Positions 55,986 through 64,000 of a stretch of DNA of 64,000 nt are shown one piece after another. The DNA is from Paracentrotus lividus (taxonomy: Eukaryota > Echinodermata > Echinoidea > Camarodonta > Echinidae), in contig CALNVZ010000649.1 of the NCBI GenBank assembly GCA_940671915.1, positions 5,618,958 through 5,682,957 on the forward strand. The letters are read 5' to 3'. Position 1 is the stretch's first letter; the number at the start of each line of letters is the position of its first letter. A program made the position numbers and the translations under genes. The notes below the pieces were generated by a model. The model did no database searches. It saw only the letters and a list, made by a program, of their open reading frames with translations, and was not told the DNA's origin.

Positions 55986-57850
55986 GGCTTTTTCGCAATG
56001 AAAGTCAGTGATATTATGTCTTCCTTCCAATCAGACGCTACTTCTATGCAGCCACATGTTCTTCGTCCTGAAATGTCTGCAGTCTGTAACCTGTGTGAGT
56101 TCACTCCAGTAACTGAAACTGGACTTCGACGTCTCATCAATTCAACTCCTCCAAAGTCCTGCAGTTTGGGCCCTCTTCCAACTTGGCTTCTCAAAGATTG
56201 CCTTGATGAACTGCTTCCAGTTCTTATCAAAATCATCAACACATCACTCTCATCAGGTGTCATTCCGCGACCTTTTAAGTCATCAGTCATTCTCCCTCTT
56301 TTGAAGAAACCATCTTTAGAACCAAATGTATTGGGCAATTACCGTCCTATTGCCAATTTGCCATTCGTGAGTAAGATCCTGGAGAGAATCGTGGCAAATC
56401 AGCTTATGACCTACGTGGACAGTCATCACTTACTACCTGGGAACCAGTCCGCTTATCGCAACTTCCATTCGACTGAAACAGCATTGTTAAAAGTGCTCAA
56501 CGATCTCCTCCTTGCTGTAGACAAGGGCAATGAGGCAGTTCTGCTTCTCCTGGATTATTCTGCAGCGTTTGACACGCTTGATCACACCGTGTTGCTCCAG
56601 CGTCTTTCAGTTGACTACTCAATCACAGGGACTGTACTCCGGTGGTTTCACTCGTACCTCCTTGGCCGTACACAGAGGGTTTCAATCAACGGCACTTGTT
56701 CGGATCCTTCTATTCTCAGCTGTGGAGTTCCCCAAGGCTCCGTTGTCGGCCCCCTGTTGTTTCTTTTCTACACTGGTCCCCTAGCGAAAATCATTGCTAG
56801 TCATCAGGGAGTGGACTACGCTATGTACGCAGACGACACTCAAATCTATTTGACTATGTCTCCAAGAGGTAACGTTGATGCTGTTAACACGCTGAGAAAC
56901 TGTCTGTCGGACATCAAAGCCTGGTCAAGCAACAATAGACTCCGTCTTAACGAACGTAAATCAGAACTTATACACTTTTCATCGCAGTGCAGGAGCTCCG
57001 AGCCTCTACCGGACTTTGCAATTGATGGGGGTATCATGCAGAGTTCGGAATATGTCAAAGATCTTGGTGTTACTCTAGACAAATACCTCACTCTTCAAAA
57101 ACACATAAAAAAAACGTCTGCAAATCAGCATCTTGGGGCATTCACAGAATAGGCAAGCTTTGACGTTTTCTTGACAAAGCCTCCACTGAAAAACTTGTAC
57201 ACGCCTTTGTCTCATCCCATTTGGACTACTGTAATTCTCTCCTTGCTGCCTGCCTGTTTCTTATCTCTCCCCACTCCAGCGTATCCAAAATACTGCAGCT
57301 AGATTAGTTACTTTCACTCGAAAACACGATCACATATCCCCATTCTTCGTTCTTTGCACTGTCTACCAGTTAATTCTCGTGTACTTTCAAGATTTCTTAT
57401 TGGTGTACAAGGTAACTCATAATCTTGCCCCACAATATCTCCAAAATCTAGTATCCCTCCGATCCTCCTCTTCAGCCAGACCCCTCCTCTCATTTTCTTC
57501 TATGCAAATTACTCATGGCCCAAGACCCAAAAACCGATATGGCGACCGTGCATTTTCATGTATTGCCCCTACTCTATGGAATAAGCTCCCACCCCATATT
57601 CAAAATGCTCCGTCCGTTGATTCTTTCAAAATCCTTCTCAAAACTCACCTTTTTAAACTGTAATGTACAACTCACTGTATGATTTCTGGAGGCGCACACC
57701 AGTAGTATATATTATTTTCATTGAGTTTATTAATAATGTATAAATAGTATGTTTAGACTGAAATTTGGTATAATTTAATTTAACCCGAACAAAGCGCTTA
57801 GAAACACCAGTATGAAGCGCTATATAAATGAAATTATTATTATTATTATG
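55986..57850 (+). mobile_element. L2/CR1-like non-LTR retrotransposon, 5'-truncated, inserted in block B
   Basis: Block A reads AATGCTGGTTTTGGAGTGAT without interruption (46642-46661). In block B the same sequence is split after AATGCTGG (55985) and resumes at TTTTGGAGTG (57851). The 1865-bp insertion contains a reverse transcriptase remnant and ends AAGCGCTATATAAATG then (ATT)n, a 3' terminus typical of L2/CR1-type elements. No target duplication of more than a base or two is visible, consistent with that clade. The endonuclease region is missing, so the copy is 5'-truncated. Confidence 0.85.
55998..57663 (+). pseudogene. reverse transcriptase of an L2/CR1-like retrotransposon, truncated and frameshifted
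   Basis: An open frame of 384 codons (55998-57152) covers most of the RT domain. It has GNYRPIANLPFVSKILERIV near residue 112, NQSAYRNFHSTETALL, the A-box Asp in LLLDYSAAFDTLDH, GVPQGSVVGPLLFLFY, and the catalytic YADDTQIYL at about residue 280. The frame ends early; after frameshifts (57153-57378) the C-terminal part continues at 57379-57663 with NLAPQYLQNL, HGPRPKNRYGDRAFS and APTLWNKLPPHIQ, the conserved end of these proteins. The apurinic endonuclease domain is absent. RT copies retrotransposon RNA at the target site; this copy cannot be autonomous. Confidence 0.9.
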
Positions 57851-59064
57851 TTTTGGAGTGATGATTGTTGGTCATTGAATCAGCAAAAAAATGAACCAAT
57901 ATATACCATGACAATATTCTTTCTCATGAGGTGTTTGCTAACACCATGCATAGGATCAAAGGTCAAAGGCTGCAGAAAAACAGATAATAATATTGCCTAT
58001 CAAAGCACCTCAGACTTTAACACGTGATCAGTCCTTTCTCCAACCAACCTTAATAATCAGGAAGTTTGCTCCAGCTTCAAAGGACCTGTTGTGCGGTGGC
58101 TATTTTAAGGTGCCCTTTGCCGGCGAACCTGTTTGGCTTTTTTTTTTTTTTTTGGCATATGAAAATAAAAAGAGACTTAGGCAAAAGCTGTCAAGATTGT
58201 ATCTCAGAATAGAAAGTGTCAACCATTGATGCGCAATGGACAGAGTTTATTATTATGTCCTTAGGCTTAGCAACATAGCTTCTTCGCATCACCACGTTTT
58301 ACATCCCCCCCCCTTTCCAAACATTATTACCAACTCGTCGAGGGTAGCGTGTGCATGTGTGTATGTTATTCCCCCGTGCTTGAACAAACTTCCCTTAATT
58401 GATATCAGAAGACAATGTAATAATGTTTGAAGCAGAAAAGGATGAATAGATGTTGTCCTTTTGAAATTACCTATTTCGTGTTTATTTTACATTTATGTAG
58501 ATTTATATTGTGAATATAATGAAATGGCAGTATAAGATAATTTCAATAATAAGAATTTTTTTTTTTTTGTCCGTCGGTATTGTCGATGTTTGTGTATAGT
58601 CAAAGGAGAGAGAATAACAAAACGAGACATAAAATGAGAAATTATGTGTTGATACTTTGAAATAAACTCATCCACACACAAGATATATTGGTATGTTTTT
58701 GCATTTTGCTTTCATTTGTTTCTGATACAGACTAATATTGGTTGTGTGAGTGGGGGGGGGGGGAGTGGGGTGGCTGAATAAAAAATTATTTGATGCTCAT
58801 TCTTGCCTTTTTGTGAACGTCTACTAAAAAGGGGAGGCATAAGCCAGTACCCCAGCTCCAGGCCGCTGTCGACCTGTATATCCCAGGGTATTTTATAATG
58901 GCAAAGGATGCTTGAGGCAAAGAACCACAGAGAGAACTGATAGAGAAAGAGAAAAGGGAAACAATGCAGAGAAAATAACGGAATGGGAGTGGGTGGGGGG
59001 GGGGGAGGAGGGGGAAGAGAGATGCAGAAAGTTAGAGGAAGAGAAAGAGAATGTTTAACTCTAA

Positions 59065-60229
59065 TACCCCATTCACAGTGGTTTTCAAATTTATCTCGGT
59101 GCTGTCGCGGTGCTGTCGCGGTGCTGTCGCGGGACGGCAACACCGCTATAAACCCGCTATAAATGCATTCACAGTGGAAAAGTTATCCCGGGACTGTCCC
59201 GGGATAGATTTCATGTACCCATTCACACTGCAGCGTGTGATTTTTATGACCTCCGTAACAAAAGACTTGAATTTCTTTGATTTTCTCCTTCTTTCCTTTT
59301 CTTTTCTATCATTTCTTTTGTATTTCTTTGTTTTTCTCCTTCTTTCCCTTTCTTCTCTATCATTTCTTATATATTTCTTTGTTTTTCTCCTTCTTTCATT
59401 TTCTTTTCTATCATTTCTTATGTGTTTCTTTGTTTTCCACTTCTTTTTTAAATTTTCTATCATTCCTTATGTATTTCTTTGTTTTTCTCCTTCTTTCCTT
59501 TTCTTTTCTATCATTTCTTATGTATTTCTTTGTTTTTCACCTTCTTTCCTTTTCCTTTCTACATTTCTTATGCATTTCTTTGTTTTTCTCCTTCTTTCCT
59601 TTTCTTTTCTATCATTTCTTATGTATTTCTTTGTTTTTCACCTTCTTTCATTTTCTTTTCTATCATTTCTTATGTATTTCTTTGTTTTTCTCCTTCTTTC
59701 CTTTTCTTTTCTATCATTTCTTATGTATTTCTTTGTTTTACACCTTCTTTCCTTTTCTTTTCTATCATTTCTTATGTATTTCTTTATTTTTCACCTTCTT
59801 TCCTTTTCCTTTCTACATTTCTTATGTATTTCTTTGTTTTTCTCCTTCTTTCCTTTTCTTTTCTATCATTTCTTATGTATTTCTTTGATTTCCACTTCTT
59901 TCTTTTCATTTTCTATCATTTCTTATGTATGTCCGTGGTTTATCCGTCGTTCATTCTCTTTTCTGGAAATTCTTATGTATTTCATTGTTTTTTATCCCGG
60001 TGCTGTAGCGGAGTGCCTTCACACTGAAGGCACTCCGCGACTCCGCGACGTCGCGGGACTGTCCCGGTGCTGTTACTATGGTTTGAGCGCGATAGTTATC
60101 GATAGCGGAGCGAGGTTATCCCGGGATAGTTTATAGCGGGTCCGAGCATTCACACTAAAGGCAACACCGCTACAGTTGCGGGACAGTCCCGCGACTGTAG
60201 CGGTGTTTGAGGCCACTGTGAATGGGGTA
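59065..60229. mobile_element. 1.17-kb TIR element with TAA target duplication (PIF/Harbinger-like)
   Basis: Ends TACCCCATTCACAGTGG and CCACTGTGAATGGGGTA are flanked by TAA on both sides (59062-59064, 60230-60232). Subterminal sequence holds repeated CATTCACA(C/G)T motifs, three tandem CGGTGCTGTCG units and inverted TATCCCGGGA phrases. A 3-bp TAA duplication fits the TWA preference of PIF/Harbinger; superfamily by that criterion only. The interior is a minisatellite and there is no transposase. Confidence 0.75.
59265..59995 (+). repeat. 51-bp minisatellite, about 14 units
   Basis: The unit is TTTCTTTGTTTTTCTCC, TTCTTTCCTTTTC and TTTTCTATCATTTCTTATGT followed by A, repeated about every 49-51 bp from about 59270 to 59990 with decaying edges. 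Because 51 is divisible by three, all three plus frames stay open (including the 361-codon frame 59051-60136); these are not genes. The array fills the centre of the TIR element 59065-60229. Confidence 0.95.
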
Positions 60230-60262
60230 TAATACTCCCGGGGTATTTTGATCCTTGTCATT

Positions 60263-60969
60263 CCCCGGGGGGGGGGGGGGCATAATGCCTTAAGATCGAG
60301 GCCGCGGATTGCGCGATCGCGGTGAAAATTTGCAAGATGGTAGAGAAGACGTAATCTACACGGTTGCATTGGTAAATTTCACTGAATTCATATATTTTAT
60401 TTTATATGAATTAATTATGCTAATTTATTCATGAAATCATTTTTAAAAATCTAATTCACTAAATAAAGCTCCTAGAAAGCTAATTTTTGCTTAAAATATT
60501 CTTCATAGCATTCCTAACGATTGTGAAAGAAAAAATTGCGGTACCAAGATCGATTTCTTATGTATTTTATTGTTTTTTTAATTTCTTATGTATTTCTTTG
60601 TTTTTCGTTCTCTTTATTTTTATTGTTTTTTCGACAAAATTTATCGGCGACATTATTTCAGCCATGAATAGCATCATAAAAATGACTGTTGTCAATGAAA
60701 GTAAAAAAATCATCACTTAATTGTGAATTTAAGCTGAAAACACATTTTGTATTGACTTTGTACATGAAATCACGTTTTTTTGGAGCAATTTTGGGTCTTA
60801 CATGCACTTACATAATTTCGTAACCGCGAACCTGATCGTCGCAAATTTGGTCTCAAAAGTTGCGCGAGACTTGAAAGTAAAAAGTCAGCGAGCAGCGCAG
60901 TCAAAAAAAATTGCGCGGCGGATTTATCGCAAAAATGTCGAGGGGGGCCATTATGCCCCCCCCCCCGGG
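60263..60969. mobile_element. TIR element with poly-G terminal repeat
   Basis: CCCCGGGGGG..GGCATAATG at the left is inverted as CATTATGCC..CCCGGG at 60949-60969. Block A continues across this point without it. The centre (60555-60610) carries ATTTCTTATGTATTTCTTTG, part of the 51-bp minisatellite unit. No coding sequence. Length is about 0.7 kb. Confidence 0.65.
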
Positions 60970-60999
60970 AGAAAGTAAGAATAATACAAAGATAGTGAG

Positions 61000-61160
61000 G
61001 GAGTGTGAGGGTGTGTGTGTGTGTGTGAATCTGATAAAGAGAGAGAGAGAGCAAGAATGTGTGAAGATGTAGGTGTGTGTGAGGGTGTGTGTGTGTGTGT
61101 GTGAGGGTGTGTGTAGGTTTGTGGGTGGGTGGATGTGTCTACGTGTGAGTGTGTGAAAGG
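61000..61160. repeat. GT-rich microsatellite (block B counterpart)
   Basis: (GT)n with GAG and GGG interruptions, corresponding to 48060-48245 in block A. Confidence 0.85.
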
Positions 61161-61353
61161 CTGAAAAATAGATATAGATCTATTAAGTTTCCTATCGATC
61201 ATACACAATTTCACATAATTCAAATTAGTATTAAAATGACTAGGCTAATCGTTGTTAAGAGAATATTAGTGTTTTCCCCTTTTGCTTTAGCAGCATCATT
61301 TTGCCCTGGCTTGAGTGTTTTATCATAGTTTTAATACCACAGGGTCTTGTAAG

Positions 61354-62668
61354 GTCTTACGCTACAGTCACACAGACACTTACGTATAGTTACATCTGGT
61401 TGCGTCCAAAAATTATTTTCTTTTCTGCAGATCCCCGCAGATGCCTTCCCGTCGTAGTCAGCAGAGGAAATGGTGATAATTTCGTTCATCCAATAAAACA
61501 AAGAAATATAAAAATTAAATGATAGAATAGAAGATGAAAGTCACACAGACACTTACGTTGAGTTACGTCCGGTTGCATCCAAAAATTATTTTCTTTTCTG
61601 CGGATTCCCACGGATGCCTACCCGTCATAGTCAGCTTTGGAAATATTGATAATTTCGTTCATCCAGTCAAACAAAGAAATACATAAGAAATGATAGAATA
61701 GAAGATGAAATAAGATTAAAACAACACAAACGTATCTATACGTATGTGTCTGTGTGACTGCAGCATAAAGCAACATAAACCTAACTATACGTAAAGGGCC
61801 TGTCCCACAGAAGGCGATCGTTGAGGCGACAACCTACGAACTACTTTTTAGTACCCATCGCCACCATGCGCAGGTCCAATCGCCTAATAAGATCGTGAAT
61901 TATCGCGTCAGTCGCCAAAAATACGTAGCAAAATTCTGTTCGCTGCTGGTTTCTCAACAAGTAAACAATAGCCGGCGTCAGTTGGGTGACGTCAATGACC
62001 GTAGCCTGTCTTCTCTTTGTCGCGACAAGGTGCTATCGTAGATTGTCGCCAGATAGAACATGTTTAGCAGAGCGGAACGGCGGCCAGTTGTAGGTTGCCG
62101 CGCTCCAGCGTACGTTGCACGCATCGCTGAACCGAACTTGCCAGTGAAATTTAAGCCGCTACGACCTTTGTCGCCACCTACATCACAAAATCAGGATCGG
62201 CCTCCCATTCAGATACTGTACAGTCGCCGCTAATTTTTGAAATTTTCAAAAATTACTCACGACCCAAATTATGATGCGCGACTGAGAGGACTATCACGAA
62301 CCTAAAGGCGACAGGCCGCCATCATATAGAAAACACTCGATCGCCTGTGTCAGTCGTAAGGATCGCCACAGTGCGGAAGTTCATATTTTAGTTGATTTTA
62401 AGCTGCGACAAGAGAAGTCGAGCCTCGAAATGCGCAAAGGTCGAGGCTATTGTATTATCGGATACCAACTATTGTTAGCCTATTGTTTGCGTGGGAGCAA
62501 GTCGTTGTCGTAGCCTATCGTGGACAGAGTCGTAGATACGTAGATGATCTTCGGTCACCTACGATTCTGACACGATTCTGGCAGGTTCTAACATGCATAG
62601 GTTGTCGCCACAACGATCGCCTTCTGTGGGACAGGCCCTTAAGTGTCTGTGTGACTGTAGCATAAGAC
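61354..62668. mobile_element. TIR element with CTACAGTCACACAGACAC ends, interrupted by a nested element
   Basis: GTCTTACGCTACAGTCACAC at 61354 is inverted as GTGTGACTGTAGCATAAGAC ending 62668. Block A (about 50185-50200) lacks it. The left part contains a tandem pair of about 173 bp (starting GTCACACAGACACTTACG at 61367 and 61540), and an extra inverted end (CTATACGTATGTGTCTGTGT) occurs at 61737-61766. The right TIR is split by the element at 61795-62639. Without that insertion the element is about 0.47 kb. Confidence 0.75.
61795..62639. mobile_element. 845-bp TIR element nested in the right TIR of 61354-62668
   Basis: Ends AGGGCCTGTCCCACAGAAGG and CCTTCTGTGGGACAGGCCCT, with the inverted match continuing through CGATCGTTG..GGCGACAACCT. 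TAA stands on both sides (61792-61794, 62640-62642). The uninterrupted TIR at the outer element's left end reads, in reverse, CTATACGTAAGTGTCTG, which shows a single TAA before insertion. The interior is rich in GTCGCC/GGCGAC and TCGTAG/CTACGA phrases of both strands. No transposase. PIF/Harbinger-like by target site. Confidence 0.8.
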
Positions 62669-63100
62669 TTTTGCTTCCAATCCCTGTCGGGGTAAATTTC
62701 TTTACCGGGGGAGGGGGGGGGGGGGGGGGGGATTTGCCCATCCGTCCGTACACTAATAGACGTAAATAATCTTTGGCTTCAAAACACATTGAATAGCGCC
62801 ACCAATAGCTCAACCACAAACCCGGCCAACCCGCACCATACTGAACTATTGCACCCCTCCCTTTCAGGGCCCGTTCCCCCTCCTTTTTTCAAGGCAGGAT
62901 AGCCAAGGCCCCTCAGTATACTACCAAGCAAAGGGAGCGATTTTGAAATAGGGCTATTATTTATTGTTTGTTTAAATAAGGCATGGATTTTTGTTTATAG
63001 GGTTAGGTATATTGTTTAGAGGGAAATGGCAAATTGAAATTTGATATGGGCTTAAAAATGAATTTTATTCATATTGAACAAAATGTCTCTCTTCTTTTAT

Positions 63101-63357
63101 GAAAAGATAAATCGTAGATTCTATAAGCTAAACATAAATTACAATGAAAAATCGCACCGCAGTTACCATTTACGACATTTTCATAAAGGCTAAAACAAAA
63201 TTTGAGTAATGATGATTAATGATTTAAGGGTGCCTTCGATTAATTTTTGTCCAAAACTGAAATGTTCCAGTTTTACACAAGACCCATCGCTGACTTCAAA
63301 CCTTCCTATAGACAATTAATTTTAACCCCACACCTATAACTAAAATCTCACTTAAAA
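63101..63357. other. intergenic sequence, nothing recognised
   Basis: AT-rich unique-looking sequence between block B and the terminal foldback element. Confidence 0.5.
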
Positions 63358-63360
63358 ACT

Positions 63361-63925
63361 CCTCCGGGCTGGAGTTTGCATTATTACAAAAATAAAGTAA
63401 AATCTAAAAAGCACAGCACTGAAAATTTCATCGAATCGGATAAGAAATAGCAAAGTTATGAATTTTCTTAGGTGTTGAATTTTTAAAGGAAACAGTTTTC
63501 AAATTGGCAACTTGATGATTTCACAGTCCCCCTACTTTCTTTGTATTTTATTGTATGAAATACCAATTATCAAGATTTTCTGCCCCAAGGACATAAAAAC
63601 AGGGGTTAATCCTTGTGGAATGTTCAAGGTCACAAGTGCTTTTCCTTTTTCTGTATGAGTGATAGATTTTCTGTATACGCAATGTATAAAAAATGAGATA
63701 AATAGGATTTCATATAATAAAATATGCAAGAAGTTGGGGGACTGTGACATCATCAGTTGCCTCATTTGAATATTCAAATATTCATGAGACCTGCCAAGAA
63801 CTGTTTTAAGAAAAAAAATTAAATGCATAACTTTGTTATTATTCATCCGAATTTGATGAAATTTTCTGTGTTGTGCTTGTTAAATTTTACTTTACTTTAC
63901 AGAACTTTTTGATTTCAGCCCGGAG
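63361..63925. mobile_element. foldback MITE with very long inverted arms
   Basis: Left arm CTCCGGGCTG.., AAGTAAAATCTAAAAAGCAC.., GAAAATTTCATCGAATCGGA.., AGCAAAGTTATGA.., GATTTCACAGTCCCCCTAC is inverted in the right arm (GGGGGACTGTGACATC.., TAACTTTGTTATTATTCATC.., GATGAAATTTTCTGTG.., AAATTTTACTTTACTTT.., CAGCCCGGAGTCC). The arms are about 200-250 bp, diverged, with a centre near 63640. The minus frame 63532-63846 is a translation of the arms and not a gene. Confidence 0.7.
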
Positions 63926-64000
63926 TCCTTGACAATCTTAACTTTGTAACTAAAAATTCGTATCCTGCAGTGGTAGGACTAAGGAGTCTCTCCACCAGGT

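Larger units (their letters stand above)
55923..63100. repeat. paralogous block B (direct duplicate of 46590-50590)
   Basis: Collinear with block A but expanded by insertions at 55986-57850, 59065-60229, 60263-60969 and 61354-62668. The flanking block sequence resumes at each point as in block A. It ends near AGGGAAATGGCAAATTGAAA (63020) and GAACAAAATGTCTCT. Confidence 0.85.

Noticed and set aside
59051-60136. Long open frames (361, 203 and 182 codons) rich in Phe, Ser and Leu
   Set aside because: They translate a 51-bp minisatellite whose unit is divisible by three, so all frames stay open. There is no start context, domain or splice support.

Overview
The window looks like a piece of a metazoan draft genome, most likely an echinoderm and probably a sea urchin. 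The grounds are: a spliced animal-type RGS gene with long introns, abundant CT/GA and poly-G/C tracts, many short inverted-repeat DNA transposons including Kolobok-type elements (TTAA target sites, a THAP-domain remnant), tRNA-derived SINEs and an L2/CR1-like retrotransposon. Species is an inference. Two runs of N (23 and exactly 100) show it is assembled sequence. No bacterial-type operon, tRNA or rRNA gene, or CRISPR array is present.

The only gene that can be reconstructed is a plus-strand R4-type regulator of G-protein signalling (RGS). It is predicted as four coding exons: 23977-24044, 36036-36196, 38267-38430 and 41064-41246. Phases match, the product is 191 residues, and the last intron is GC-AG. 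A 3' UTR of about 1.1 kb follows. Intron 1 is about 12 kb and holds a 160-bp tandem array and a pair of inverted MITEs. The two middle exons each sit inside a small decayed tandem duplication of exon plus intron.

Left part (1-24 kb): CT/GA simple repeat dominates. It also holds a Tc1/mariner-like MITE (1.0-1.5 kb), a weak candidate first exon of an unknown gene (2.6 kb), and a Kolobok-like cluster in which one element is inserted into another and the target site can be read from an intact sister copy (4.9-7.5 kb). Further along are a foldback MITE, two tRNA-derived SINEs on the minus strand, another TTAA element (14.6-15.1 kb), and more complex, GC-richer unique sequence (17.4-24 kb) that is the natural place for RGS promoter and enhancers.

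Right part (42-64 kb): a transposon-on-transposon region. Two directly repeated paralogous blocks (46590-50590 and 55923-63100) act as each other's empty sites. They show a 1.87-kb L2/CR1-like insertion, a 1.17-kb TIR element with an internal 51-bp minisatellite, a poly-G TIR element, and a TIR element whose right end was itself hit by an 845-bp element. Between the blocks lie a foldback MITE, a TIR element and two nearly identical 0.98-kb elements in inverted orientation. The genes here do not form a pathway: apart from RGS, everything coding is transposon debris.
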